Shown here piece by piece: positions 22,197-35,394 of a DNA stretch of 64,000 nt (its first letter is position 1; each line of letters opens with the position of its first letter). A model generated the notes under the pieces. It was not told the DNA's origin. It worked only from the letters and a program-made list of their open reading frames with translations, and ran no database searches. The stretch lies in assembly GCA_037157565.1 (NCBI GenBank), contig JAZHRO010000002.1, positions 36,228,501 through 36,292,500 on the forward strand, written 5' to 3'. The translations under genes and the position numbers were made by a program. This DNA is from Thalassia testudinum. Lineage: Eukaryota; Streptophyta; Magnoliopsida; Alismatales; Hydrocharitaceae.

Positions 22197-24676
22197 TGTC
22201 ACGACCTACTCCCAGCTCCATACAGGACCTGAGAACAACTCGCCTCGACGATCCCCAAGACCCAATTGTCCAACGAGAAACAACCAAATACCATATTCAT
22301 TCCACAATCACACGAGTAATGTAACTAAGTAGAAAAAATATGACTAATAATAAAAGGAAAATAGCAAACCACTTGTATCTCACATTATATAGTAGAAAGT
22401 ATGGTTACAAACATAGCCATCATAACAAAGAACTGGTAGAAATATAACAGAAAATATGCTACAGGTGCTCACTACAACAAAAACTCTCTGCATTGGAACA
22501 AAAGAAAGGAACTATGGTTGGGCTCAACTGGGCCCAGCGCCCTCAGCAGCCGGTGGTTCTGGCTGCTCGTATCCCTGACTTGAACATGGTTACAAAATCC
22601 AGAGTCAGCTAACTCTAAGTAGAGTGGTGGTTAAGTTATTTACATGCAACATAATTAAAACAGTAATCAGCTAGACATTCAATTATTGGTTATTTATTTT
22701 CATTCTCCCCTGGTTTATGTGTTTTCGAGTCGAGTACGCTAATCAGGTTCCATGATGTTGCTCAATCTTCTTGTTCTCTAAGGGAACGATCTTGCTTATA
22801 GTTTTCCCGCAATGCAGGATGTACACGTGGCACTCTCTTGGCCGGGAGAGTCCCCCGTGGTAGTCCTACACCCGATCTACTACCTCGAGGTCACGGTCAT
22901 GACGTAGCGGTGACTACGGCACATGTGATAAGTGTACGGGTAGCTACTCCACACTGGCACGCGATCCTCTCAGAACAAGGGTTTCGCCTCCCCACAATCT
23001 GCGTACCCTCGTCCGACTATTGCAGTTTGACCAACGGGCTAACAAGAGTCGGTGTAGGGTAGCCATACCTAACCCTGGGCCCCATGGGGCATCTAAGCCC
23101 CCCCTACACTAAGTTGCTCACCTCGGTACCACATAAGCGAGGGTCAAACAGGAGTTGACGTAGAGTGGCCAAACCCACCCCGGGTCTTAACCCAAGGGGT
23201 GGCAAGCTCCCCTCAACTCAAAAGGGATAGTTGCTCTTCTTGGTACCACGTACACGAGGGCCAGCTCACTACCCTTGACCAAGTTTGAGCAGTTGCCCGT
23301 AGGCAACGTGTTCTAAAACCATCAGGTTTTCCATACTATAGTATTCTTGGTTTCTTCCTAAATTCCCAGTAGGATTCGTACATAGACTTTCCCATATCCA
23401 TATCTGATGCATAACAGGAAGCTCAAGGTTCCATAATCGGTTATTCAGTACAGGCATGTATTACAGGTAGTACAGGAAACTCATGATTTATCATGGTAAC
23501 TCATTCATTTATTAGCTATATATGCATTTCTTCCAGCCCTAGCGTTCATTTCACAACCTAGGGTTCAATCGAATATATCTAAAGTAGTATGCATTCATCC
23601 CTTTTGGCCCTAGTGTTCATCTCACAACCTAGGGTTGAATCGAATAATTCTAAAGCATTCAATTATTAATTCTAGAGTTTAGAGAAAACCACTCTACCAG
23701 TTAACCGGGTGGAATGGGGGCTTGGACGGTAGCTCTCGACGTCTTCGCAGGTCCCTTATATGCTACGGACTGGAGACCTACAACATGGACCAACCAGTCA
23801 AACAAGCTTAAAACTGCATAGACACTATATCATTACGTAGGGAAACTCGAACGGAAACCAATAACGTTTCGTTTGCGGAAATCCCACTTTGTTTGGGCCC
23901 TGAACGGGCCCAAAAACATCACTCTGACTAAAATTAGACGTCTGGGAAGAGTCCCAGATGTCTCAAATGCACTCAGGGGCTCACCTTGCTCGAGGCAGCT
24001 TCTTTCGGATGTCTGAAACTTCGTGCGAATGTCTGAGGTGTCTTCAGATGTCTGAAGATGCTCCCAGACGTTTGAAACTGCTTCGGTCCTTGCGTCGATG
24101 TGCCTCCCAAACCTTTGACACAGACATGTGAAGTCAGAATTCGATAGAGAGAAAAATAATTGAAAAGAAATGCACTATCAAACATCTGGTATTACCTCTG
24201 GACGTCTGGTGGTCTCTCCAAACGTCTGATTTTGCAGAAAAATAACTCCGCAGAACCGTTTGCAAGCTCTCTCTCTCACACCGCAGAAGCTACAGTAACT
24301 GCAGCACCTCCCCGGCTCCCTTACGAACCCACTACTCTTAGACCTCGAGCATCCTCCGCTCTCCGCTCTCTCCTCTCAGTTGTGGCGTAGGATGAAATGG
24401 AGGAGGGGGGCTCATATGGAGCTCGGGGCGTGGGGCGTGGAATGGGGAGGAGTGGGGAGGAATGGAAGAGAGGTATGGTGGAGGGGTGAGGTGTCGTCGG
24501 TGAGGGGGTGGCATACAGTGAGGGAGGGGAATGGTGTGGGGGAAATTGTGGGGGCACCCCCACCAGTTTTCCTTTTTCCCCCGCATACCCACAATAAAAC
24601 CTAGGGGGTTTAAAATTGCACAGAAACCCCTAAAAATTCTGAAAGTGCCAAATGACCCTTGGGAAGGGTCATTTCA
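22197..24676 (-). repeat. solo LTR, family E (2480 bp), target duplication cccca
   Basis: On the minus strand it runs TGAAATGACCCTTCCC to GTCGTGACA. The 5-bp sequence cccca flanks it exactly (22192-22196 and 24677-24681), so it is a complete solo LTR formed by insertion followed by LTR-LTR recombination. The part at 22197-23005 matches 54947-55872, a second copy. Ends resemble those of Ty3/gypsy chromovirus LTRs, but without internal sequence the superfamily is not certain. GA/CT-rich frames near 24320-24600 are not conserved and are not called genes. Confidence 0.85.
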
Positions 24677-24681
24677 CCCCA

Positions 24682-25694
24682 CGGCCACCCCCTACGAGAA
24701 GCCCTAGGAAACGGCCATCATTAGGGGCCAACCCATGCGAAAGTCCCCGATGCTCACCCTGTTCGGAAGCACAACCGGGCAGGCAGGTGCTCGATGGTAC
24801 CATGCCTCGTGGCCATGATGACGAAAAGGACGAGCCCAGCAGTAGAAGGGTCGTGTCCAGAAAGCGGCCAAGCCACCAATCGCCTTCGTGGAATCGGTAG
24901 GCCACCTAGCGGCCAACTACTAGGCCCTCACCTCTGAAGAGAGGTCAAGGGGACGAACCGTGGCCCAATACCTGGGTTCGAGCCAACCCTCGCAGGAATT
25001 TCGCCAGGCTCTTTTACCTCGGCCATCGATTTCGTCCTGACGACGCTAACCAGCTCGTCCAGGAAATCGACCTCTTGAGGGAAACAACGGTCTCAAATAG
25101 CACACGCGCACAAGCCCCGCCGACAATTTCGACCTTAAGTCTCCCAAGCTGAGGGGCTCCTAGGAGACCCAACTGAGCATCCCAAAACGGGACGGGCATG
25201 ACTTAGTAAGAGAAGCCCCAACTACCCCATGGTCCTTAACAAAAGGACAAGGGACGGCACCGCCAAGGCAGCCACAACCTCTTGCCCCCCAGGCACCAGC
25301 AAGAAGGGCCTGAGTGGCACAAGTGCAGCCGGAGTGCCCTATTAACTCCACCCAGGGCAAACCCTGTCATGTGTTGACTGATTCCAACCCTAAAGCCTCC
25401 AAGGTTAGCAAGGACCAGCCCCTCGGGCCGGTAAGGACCTGGGTCCATGCACCCTGAGGTTCAATATACCGCCCATAGGAAAGAGTCTAGGTCACCGTGC
25501 CTTCAAAAGACATCTGCCCATCAAGGTGAAGGCCAAGGGTCCAACCTGACTCCACTAACGATCACCATATTATGAAGGGACAAGGGAGTGGTACCATAGC
25601 ACCCCATCTCCTAGGCGATGCAATGCTGCAAGAAGGCACAAGCTTGGCTTCCCATGCCCTGAAGCCACTTTCCCTTCAGGCCACCCCCTAAGGT
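24682..25694. other. middle segment of host element F, no gene recognised
   Basis: GC-rich sequence with overlapping reading frames on both strands, none longer than about 85 codons and none recognisable. It joins left and right parts of element F across the two solo LTRs. The last bases (CTAAGGTCGGCC) are of the same type as the minisatellite words. Confidence 0.4.
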
Positions 25695-25699
25695 CGGCC

Positions 25700-28600
25700 T
25701 GATGAGTTGTGGCTCATTATAGCTAAAATGCCTAAGTTAAGCTAGAAACTAGGTTAAACACTATCAAATTAATACATGAAAAGGGTTAAGTGTAGGAAAT
25801 AGAGAAAAAGGCCTAAAACACTAAATCTGTGCTAAAAATGCATAATTAGGTCATTTATTGAGATGCTCTATTAAATAATGTAAAATGGTGATCCAACTGC
25901 AAATTAAACATACAAATGAGTTCAAAAGTTCAAATCAAAAGTGAAAGTAACTTCTAGTATGTTCAATTAAGCTTCAACAAAAACTTGGTAGCATTTAGAC
26001 ATCATTAGGACCTTGCATTTAGAGATTCACATTTAGGTCCTCTATTCATAACATTTGTAGGTCATAGGGCCCTTTTTGTAAGGCTCTAGGGACAGTTCTG
26101 CATTCATTCTATAACACTTATGGGTTCTTGTACAAAACTCCTACTGTTTCACCTGAGGGCATTTGCTACAAAAACACCATTACACCTGAGCCAACTGTGC
26201 ACCTCTTGGTGCGTTGTTCACATGAAGAACATGCCCAATTCTAGCCTTTCATCTCTTCCACCTCTCGATCTGTGGCTACTCTCCAATAGAAGTTTCGCGA
26301 GAATTGTCACGTGGCTTCACCCCTATCTACAAATCTGATCCAACGGCACCCCTTCGATTTAACTCTTCCCGCAGTCCTCTCATCTATCCCCCATCGTAGA
26401 TGACCTAATTGATTAATCTCACCAATGTGGTGAGTGGAATCACTGCCTCACCTACTTAAGGAGCTTTCCTCAAGTACGCGCAACCTCGGATCGACTCCCT
26501 CCTCCATGAGTCGATCCTTTCATCCACACCTGCAACTTCCTCACCCCATTTCCTCAGTCTGTGGTGACAACGTCGACTTGCCTTCCTCCTTTCAATCACC
26601 ACCAGCCACCAGTAGGTGGACCATAGACAACTTCGTCCGCTGCTGGTCTTCTCCCCCTTTGTCGTCACCAGCCATTGGCGGGTGACCTTAGACAACTTCA
26701 TCCCATTAGATAGATTTTCAATGCTTTCTAGGAGTAGAATTAGCATAGTTTTACTGCTTTCTAGTTAATTGTAGTTTAGTTAGTGTAATTTAGAGTAGAT
26801 TAGATAGAGAAATCACTGGTTTGATCATTAATTTGGAGTAGATTAGTATAATGTAGAATTCACACACCCACCTCCTCTGATCAATTCAGATCAGAGGAGA
26901 TGAATTCATATCACTCATCTGATCATTCATCTCCCCCCTCACATCACCATTTCGTGTTCTGATTTCCCTCAAATTTTTATTTGCAATCCACCCACCCATT
27001 AGAGTCAAACCCTCATCTCATTGCTCTCTAGCTTTGAGATGAGGATTTGCGCTCAAAATCCATCTAGGGGTTGCCCATCCATCTTAGATTGTTCACAAAG
27101 ACCCCTGATCTGATTTTAGAAGAATCGATTTGCTTGATCTATTTTCAATTTGGATTTCAATGCAAGATCATGAGATTTTGATCAAATTGGGTTTTGAAGG
27201 GTTTTTGATCAAGCGAATCAATATGTTTTTGAGTAGATCAGTCCTTGGTCGTGAATCTGAGATGATTTTAATGAAGAATTTTCCCTTAGATGAGCCATGT
27301 TTGAATTGGATATGAATGGGGGATTTCATGGTTTTCAATGTGTGAGAGGGTCAAGGAAAATCAACCTTGTTGATTTGAGGCTCTACCATGGATTTTGTGT
27401 GGACTTGTGTTCTTGAAAGTCTAATTTCCAACCTAAGGAATTTTCAATATTCCTTAGGATTTCAAAGATTTGGGATTCAAGTTATTGGATTAGATTGACT
27501 GATTTGATCTCCCCTTCATGCTGTCTATAACATAAGGAAGTGGTTAGGTTAGTGTTCTTTCTCTGATTTAAAATGAAGATTTCTGTTTAAGGGTTTTTTA
27601 TGAAGATTTTAATACTTCCAGTTGATTATAAAGTGGGTTTAAAGTGTTATTAGATTTTTAAGTGCTTACTGATGTAAGTGTGTTGAATCCCAAATGAGTA
27701 CATTAAAGCGTTGCATTGGAAGCTACATTTCCATGGGTTTTTCAACCCTAAATTTGGTACAAATTAGTGTTAACTTGAAATCATAGTCTATTTTGTGCAG
27801 TAAATATCCTAGATTAGACTTTACCAAGTCTGATCTTGGGTATTTTTGTACTGAAATCTTCAATTCAGACTTGTTGTTATTAGGATTTGGATGCACAATA
27901 GCCTTTGAAGTGGATTTTAAGACATCTGGAGCAGCTTAAGAGCTGTTGATCCAGACATTGGAGCTGTTGCAGTTGTTGCTGCTGCTCTGCTGAATCCCAG
28001 AAGCAATGTTGCTGCTGTCGTTTGAAGCTGCTGCTGCAGCTCTTGCGCCTGTCGAATGGTCTGAAATCATTAGGGCAGTAGGTGACGAATTGAGATTTTG
28101 AGTGGCCGATATGTGTTGTAATGTGTAGTCTACTTTGTACAAGCTTTCATGTATTGTTAATGTCCTTTAATCTTTTTTGAACAACTTGTAATCAAATTTC
28201 TAACTTCTTTTGTCAGCCATACATGTGTTTAACTGCCCAAACTTAGAAATGTGATGAAATTAAATGAAGAATCATGTTTATATGCTTGAACATCTCTCTT
28301 GTGTTGAGCTTGACACTTTTGAACCCTTTTATTGCCATCTCAAGCCGCACATCTCTTTTTAGGGTTAGAATGTACTAGCCTTGTAAAAAAATAAAAACCC
28401 TATAAAAAATACAAAAAAATAAAATAAATGTGTAGTGAGTAGGATTAGCTTTACCTTTAAGTGCATGCCAAGTTTCGTGATATTCTAAACTCTCAGCTTG
28501 GTATAACATAACAGTCGACGGTTCAGTATACCTTGAAACTTAATAAAAGACATCAATATGAAAAATACAAAAAATAACTCTATTTTCCTCATCTCTCTCT

Positions 28601-30818
28601 TTCTCTCTCACCCCCTACCTCTATAAAATTCACAAAACCTATAAAAATCAGAAAAACTAGAAAAATACCTAAAAATACTACGTAAGCTATGTAAATACAT
28701 GTATATATAAGTTATATGCTAAGCTATCTATGTAAATAATGTAAAATATGTACATAATATGTATATATAACTTATGCACATATTCTATGATGTAAATTAA
28801 ATATTTAAGATAACTTAAATTGTATATAACTTATTTATATAATTAACTATTAATTTAATTAACTTAAATGTACTATAAACTAGATAAATTAACAAACCCC
28901 TATAAACAAACTTAATTATAGATGATACTGTACATATGCATTTATATATGTATAATGTACACTAATATGACTGAAACGTAATTTAATTATATATATAATA
29001 AATAATTAATTTAATAAGTTATTATCTAGTTTATTAAATTAAATTAGAATAAATTAGTAAATTAAGTTATTACTGAACTAACTTATATTGTATATTTGTA
29101 TTACAGTATTTTAAATAATTTAAAGTAATTTAACTATATTTATAATGTATTATACTATTTATACCTAATTTATATATAAATACACTGAAATTACATATTT
29201 AAATGTATATAAATTAAAATAAATTGTGTAAAATATAATAAAAATGTGTATTAAATATTTTATTATGTATATTAACTTTGTAATAAGTCATTTTGACAAT
29301 TAATTAACTAATTTAAACAATAATTAGTAAATTAAACCTTAATTTAACTTGTATAAATGTCAATCTTTAGCTAATTTATTTATATAGCTAATATAATTAT
29401 TTTTATAAATAAATTATATAATTATATAGCCTTATATAAGTGCTTTACGAACATATAATTTATTTGGAAAATGGAAATAATTTGGGCCCTCAAATCGAGA
29501 GCCAAAATCTTGAATTCATGCTTGCGCTGCGCTTGATTCCAACGTTGGAGTGGTGGCATAATGGTGCCACATCGTGAACGCGGACCTCACGTAGCAACTT
29601 AAATTGATTTTTTGCATAGCCTTTCTTAGTCGCCGTAGGCCCTGGGCACCCGAACACACGCATATCCCCATCCCTTCTGAGCATATGACATGAGATTGAG
29701 CTTTGGCATTTGAAATGTGAGTGTGGTGCAGGCCGGGGGTCGTGCACTGTGTGTGGGCCTAATTGGGCCCAATTATGAGCATAAAACGAGATTAAAGTGC
29801 CTAACTAAAGAATTAGGGTGGCTCTTAGTAGAGGTCTGGTCCCATCTGTGAGGGTGCTATGTATCCCTCGAAAAGACCGCCTGCCAATTAAAAATCCTAA
29901 TTTTTAACTAAGTAAACAATGATCTCAATATAGACGCAGAGATAAGTGAAGAGAGGGTGTACTGTGCGACTAAGTGTTGAGGGGGGATGAGAGCCTGAGA
30001 GACTAAGTAAGAAAAAGAAACACTGAAAAGAAGAAAAGAAAATGGGCTAAGGACAGAGCCTCGTGCCTTGGTGAATGTATGCTTTGTTGTGTTAAAGTGT
30101 TTTGTGCTTAAATGTATATATGTATAAGTATATATAATATAGATATATATTGTATATATATAGTATATATGTAAATAATACGTATATAAGTACACTTAGA
30201 GTATATAGAGTATTGTTTGAGCTATAGATGGATATAAATAAGACATCAGAGCTTTAGAGACATATGTATTTGTCACTGTACATAGTATTGTATGTTAGTA
30301 TAGATACCACTTTTTGCCTTATGTTTATATACATAGTTTTCCTAAGGTTTTAGTGACACTTTTAGACGTCACTATAGATAAATTTATGTTACTGTAGATA
30401 TTAGTAAGTGAACTTAAGTTAGTATAGTACATATGAGTACTTATTATTATACATATAGCTAAGTATTATTAATATAAGCTGTATGGAGTATTTATTTATG
30501 ATTTTTTATTCTTGTTTGTAGATTAATGTTTTCAAGTATTGTAATTATTTCTAATTCATTCTTTTGTATATAACTGATTCATTCTTTGATTCTTTGATTG
30601 ATTCATTCATTCTTGTATATAAAAGCAATCTTTTTGGAGTTAAAGAATGTTTCTAGACTTAAAGAGTGATGCATATCAATAACTGCCTCCCAGTGAACAA
30701 CCTAGAATAAACCAGTAAAAATTAAGTATATAAATAAAATTGACGTGACAACGATTTATATTTGTGACATATACTACAATAACGACTTTTTTTTGTACGA
30801 ACCGATAGTCGTCCATTA
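25700..30818 (+). repeat. solo LTR, family B (5.12 kb), target duplication cggcc
   Basis: Begins TGATGAG TTGTGG CTCATTA and aligns end to end with 14470-19631. cggcc at 25695-25699 and again at 30819-30823 is a 5-bp target duplication if the LTR ends ATTA. No polypurine tract precedes it and no primer site follows, as expected for a solo LTR. Contents mirror the other copy: CTG-rich stretch near 27960-28050, AT-rich kilobase 28400-29470, USE-like promoter at 29564, 'gcctcccagtgaac' near 30690. Many substitutions and indels separate the two copies, so neither insertion is recent relative to the other. Confidence 0.8.
29564..29605 (+). promoter_or_regulatory. USE-like element plus TTAAAT box (solo LTR B)
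   Basis: GTGCCACATCG at 29564-29574, 23 bases, then CTTAAATT at 29598-29605. One mismatch to RTCCCACATCG. Confidence 0.45.
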
Positions 30819-30823
30819 CGGCC

Positions 30824-33000
30824 CCCCTCTTGGCCATCCTTAAAGGAAGACCCTTGTAAGTAACTGACCCCTGGAGGAATGTGCAATGGACCAAGGCGTC
30901 CTGCTTAAAAGGTAAATGAGACAAGCTGGTACCCTCTACCCTCTCCTATTGCTGCCCCGCGAGGAGAGTCAGTCAAAGACAAGGCACCCATCGCGAACAC
31001 CCTTAGCCCAACTATTCCATGGGATAAGTGCTACGCACCAAGTAGCCTTGATGTAGCTTCTCAAAGCAAATGTCCTACTCCCGCCTTCTAGGAGGAGCAG
31101 ACGGACTAGGCGTCGTGTAACTACTCAGCCCAAAAAGGTTGCAAAGAAAGCCTCCAAGGGCAACCCGCTAGAGCCTTTGTGGCACCAACCATAGGTGCCC
31201 GGCCACTACTACAGATGGTCCTCTTCACAAGCACCCCAACAGGCCCCGCCAACAATAAGCCGGAAGGAAGTAATAGTAGTGCCTATGCCAAGTCATTCGA
31301 GCAAGCGGAGCAGATCAAGCCAAGCCTCCTAAAAAGCGAACCACAAAACCTCTACGAGCGAATCCCACGCAAAGGATGCAATCTGACACTCGGCATACGA
31401 GCAATCCACACAAGGAATAAAACAAAATATTCTTTACAGCAAACACCGACTGTTATATTCCCTGGATTATTATTTCCAACTAAATCACAGTTTGCAAAAG
31501 GAAAAATGGTACAAGGGAAAAGCCAGCACTACTCATCACAACTCAGTGGCCTCACCCTAGGTCTTCAATCCCACTCACCTTTAGTAACACGGGTGATAGT
31601 GCGGCATCAAGCCTAGCAGGCCCAATAGCTTGGGCCGACCCCTCGACAAAGGTCCATCTTTTCCTAGCCAACACCACTCGCCCAAGGCAGACCCCTGATC
31701 AGGCGAGGTAAGCTCCCCCTTAGTCCCATCCATAGAGGAAGGAGAACTGACTAAGGAACTTCGCAGGTGGGGTGGCATGTCCTGGTGGAACAGGGTGCCG
31801 GTCCAAGGTAGGCGTAATGGCCCAACCTTGCGAGCTACCCTCCCATACATCAGTGAGGCACCGCACATGGTCGAAGCAGTAAGGCCTCCGGCAGGCCATT
31901 CATGTCGGAATAGCTAGTTGAGCTCAATGCCTAGGTAGATGCCTACCCAATGAGCTCTGCCCCACACCTGCTCGAGCAAATACCCTCCCACCTCCTCTGC
32001 TCTGCCCTCGTGAAGTCACCAAGGGACCCGAGCGAAGTGGTAGAAGTGTTGAGCCTCCACAAAGGAGTGACCTTCACCCAGGCCTCAGGTGATGCCTCTG
32101 TGACCCAAGGTCTGGTGGGTTCTCCATATAAGATCGAAGGGGACGACACCCCCAGCGGAATGTCCCCCGTCTTACCCCCTCTTGGGTCCATAAAGGAGGA
32201 CACGGCTAACTCCCTCTCAACGGATGCCCCGCTGGATTCGCCTCGCGGACGCCTTGAGGGAGCCTACTCTACCCCTTCTCGGCTTCTCGCCCGCTTCCCA
32301 TTTAGCTCCTCGTGACCAAGAGGCCCGCTTCTTCGTGCCTCACCAAGCAAGCTTCCCCCACGTGGGATGGGCTCCTGGTCAAGAGAAGCCACCATGACAT
32401 CGAATATTGCCTGACAAAGAAGACCCCCACAAGCCTGTGCTAGGAAAAACATGACAAGTTAACTACGCAGGAGGGAGGCTAACCCACAGTGAACACCTCA
32501 AGAGATGGAAGCCCTTACCTTATCCTTCGCGTTGAGAAGGGCCATGAAGAGGGGCTCACCTCCATTCGAAGAGCTGCACATAACCACTCTTCGACCACTC
32601 TGCCGAACACATAGGAGTTCGGTGGCAGAGCTCTATCCAAGGAAGGTGTCATAAACCTTCTTCCTCACGACTCTTAAGTCCCTCAAACACATCCATAGAC
32701 GGTGGAAGGCACTGAAACAAGGCCCATGTTAGGCCTTTATTTATAGCTCCACCACAAGGCCCTTCAAGGTGGTAATGCCTTTTCTACCCCCTACGGCTCA
32801 CCAGTTCTCGAGGAACCAAATCCCCTAGGACACTGCACTGATCCCGCGGTAGCGTAACCACACCAAAAATACCACTAGTCCAGAACCCCGCGTGCTATCA
32901 CACGTTGGGCATTCGAAAAGCCTCTCTTGCCTCTCCAGAAAAGCAATACACTTCGGGTCATGTTCTCTCACGACAACAAATGGTGCTTGCCTCAGCGCCT
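30824..33000. other. right segment of host element F, no gene recognised
   Basis: Moderately GC-rich. The longest readings are about 145 codons at 31179-31616 (+) and 121 codons at 31950-32315 (+); neither shows a recognisable motif, and frames on the opposite strand overlap them. No LTR ends, transposase or pol motifs seen. Confidence 0.4.
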
Positions 33001-33560
33001 AGAACGGTTGAAAGGTCACCTCCTAAGGCCGGCATCGGCTTGGGTTGATATGCCCCATGACAAAAATCCTTCCGCCTGTCAAGGCCAGCACCGACTCGGG
33101 CTCATATGCCCCATGCCCAAATTTTTGCGGCCTCTTAAGGTCGGCATCGGCTCAGGCTCAAACGCCTATGTTTTGCTGCCTCCTAAGGCCGGCATCGGCT
33201 TAGACTAACACACCCCACGCCTACCTTTCGTCGCCTCTTAAGGTCAGCATGGACTCAGGCTCATACGCCTACATTCTGCCACCTCCTAAGGCGGGCACTG
33301 GCTCAAGCTAACACGCCCCACACCTACCTTTAGCCACTCACAAGACTGGCATCAGCTTGGGCTCATACGCTCCCCACCTAACTTCTGTCATCTCCTAAGG
33401 CCGGCGCCAGCTTAGGCTCATACGCCCCATGACAAAATTGATACTTGCTTGATACAGCCGACTAGAACCCGGGCTTACATGCTCCACGTTTTGCCTCGGA
33501 GCATGCCACCTCCTAAAAGCTAACATGAGCTCGAGCTCACACGCCCTAACAAGGAACCTC
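33001..33560 (+). repeat. second minisatellite of element F, about 48-59 bp units
   Basis: CCTCCTAAGGCCGGCAT or close variants start at 33019, 33078, 33130, 33179, 33234, 33281, 33337 and 33391. Each is followed by GGCTNAGRCTNAYACGCC-type sequence; unit lengths vary between about 48 and 59 bp. The lead word is shared with the 77-bp array at 20270-21740, which supports both being parts of one element. Confidence 0.8.
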
Positions 33561-34017
33561 TTTCGATCAACCGAAAGTAGGTGAAGGCCACTTAACTCTC
33601 CAAGCATAAATGTTCCTCCTATTACAGTACAGTCGGACGAACATCTAGGGGCATCACCTACGCTCTCAGCATAAGTCGATCAACCGGAGTTTTGGCCATT
33701 CTCACTACGCTTGAGCAGTTCAAACTACCTAGAGAGTGGCGACATATGATGTAGGGCAAAAAGTACCCTCGGATCCAAAATTCCACGCCCGATCCAGCAA
33801 AGGATCCGGCTACCCTGACTTGGTGTATACATGCGGAATTGACACCCCATTCCACCTGAGACCAGTCGGGTCCCAGTCAAAGCAAGCCCAATTTGCTAGA
33901 AGATCCTACGTAGCAAAGGTAGAAGGTAAGAAATGATGGGCCTGACCACCTGCATCCTGACAGCTCTCACATAACTTGACAAATAGGGTACCAAAGCCCG
34001 TCAACGAGAGTTATCCC

Positions 34018-34040
34018 TAAGTTATAAATAGAGAGGGGAA
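34018..34040 (+). promoter_or_regulatory. TATA box of element F
   Basis: AAGTTATAAATAGAGAGGGG, with TATAAATA at 34023-34030, then a segment with AACTCCTCCCTGAG and GAAAGGAAGCGAG. The layout is typical of the U3/R junction of plant LTRs. No primer site was recognised downstream. Confidence 0.5.
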
Positions 34041-34689
34041 CTCCTCCCTGAGAAAGGAAGCGAGATTATATAATATCGCTAAACCACCATGAATTCTAAT
34101 GCATGATTGGGAGTCCTATCTTCCCCCCAAACATACATCCCTTACAGTGAAACTGAATCACTAAACTCTTACCTCTCTTGTGTGCTCCATTTTCACTTTA
34201 TCTTCCTATATAATAGATGATAAATGACTAAATAATACTTCTTACGTTAATAAATTTTTTGATAAGCCTTCCATGACCCATCAAATAATCCACCAAAAAC
34301 AAGATTGCATACATAAAAACTTTAATTGTCGAACAATTGCTTCTGGCGTATTGACAAATCCGTACACTATCCCATTTCCTTTTTCATACCAACAGTTTAT
34401 ATTACAAAGTTCCTCACGAACCTTCTCACGGGAAGAGGTCGACGGGGAAAGTAGATTTACGTCGACTTAAACATTTAATGTCATTTAATTATCTATTATT
34501 TAGATCGAGTCAGGTGATTTTAATTTAGGATAAAATTATTTTATTTTTTATAAAACAATTTTAATATGTGAAAATATCCAAACATATTAATTCATTTATT
34601 TTATTATTTATTTCACTCCTATTTTACTCATTTATTTCACAAACTTACTTTTTTACCAAGTTGGACCAAATCTTTATACACCCTACAAT

Positions 34690-35200
34690 ATGCCTTACTT
34701 TTGATGACGCTGTTATTATCGTCGCTGTTTTATTTTACCGTCGGTTAGAGGACACATCCGATGTCAAAATAATATTTGACCATCAGATGGATTGGATATT
34801 TCGACGTCATTTCAAAATAGATGGCAATTGTATTTACTATCAGTTCTCTCAAAAGCGACGGTACATGTAAGTTATTTTTTCTTGCCTTTACGAGCCTTTT
34901 TTTATTTTCACCATTGTTTAAGTAAATTCTTTTTTACCGTCATTTGTATTAAAATCGACAACATAAATGTGACTGCAAAAAGATTTTTCCGTTGCTTATT
35001 TAAATAAGCAACGATATATATGTGACTGTAAAAATATTTATGTCATTGCTTATCCTAACAAGCGACGACATAAAATGAGAATTGTGATTCTTTCAAACAT
35101 TCTATGCTTCAATTGTTAGATAAGGGACGGCAAAAATATTTTTACCGTCACATATATGTCATCGCTTAGTTGAATAAGAGACGACAAATATATGGATTTT
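34690..35200. repeat. subterminal repeats of CACTA-2
   Basis: Repeated short words around ACCGTCGCTTA and TAAGCGACGG in both orientations (for example near 34730, 34850, 34920, 34970, 35050, 35130-35190). Clustered inverted copies of a 10-20 bp motif are what CACTA transposases bind at element ends. The words differ from those of CACTA-1, so the two belong to different subfamilies. Confidence 0.65.
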
Positions 35201-35394
35201 TTTTAAATTACTAAATGATGAAAACTACCTACTAAACCTACTTAAAAGACTTGCTTTATAGAAAAACAAGTACTGAAAATGAAGAAAAATTTATATATCA
35301 TAAATATAAAGTCTAGTACATTAAAAGCTTGAAAATGAAATATTTACATCAAAAAGATAACATGAAAAGCGTAACAAAAGAAAATGGATAGAAA

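Larger units (their letters stand above)
20116..34678. mobile_element. unnamed LTR-like host element F, broken by two solo LTRs
   Basis: Three segments (20116-22196, 24682-25699, 30824-34678) become continuous when the two solo LTRs with clear target duplications are removed. Both outer segments carry minisatellites built on CCTCYTAAGGYCGGCA words, and the right one ends in a TATA box followed by a purine/CCTCC segment like the start of a transcribed LTR region. No gag, pol or transposase similarity was seen on either strand. It may be a large non-autonomous LTR retrotransposon, or the non-coding part of a Tat/Ogre-like element. Outer limits are approximate, and this is the least certain element call in the window. 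Confidence 0.4.

Noticed and set aside
31179..32315. frames of 145 and 121 codons in element F
   Set aside because: No motif recognised and overlapping opposite-strand frames of similar size; not enough to call a gene.
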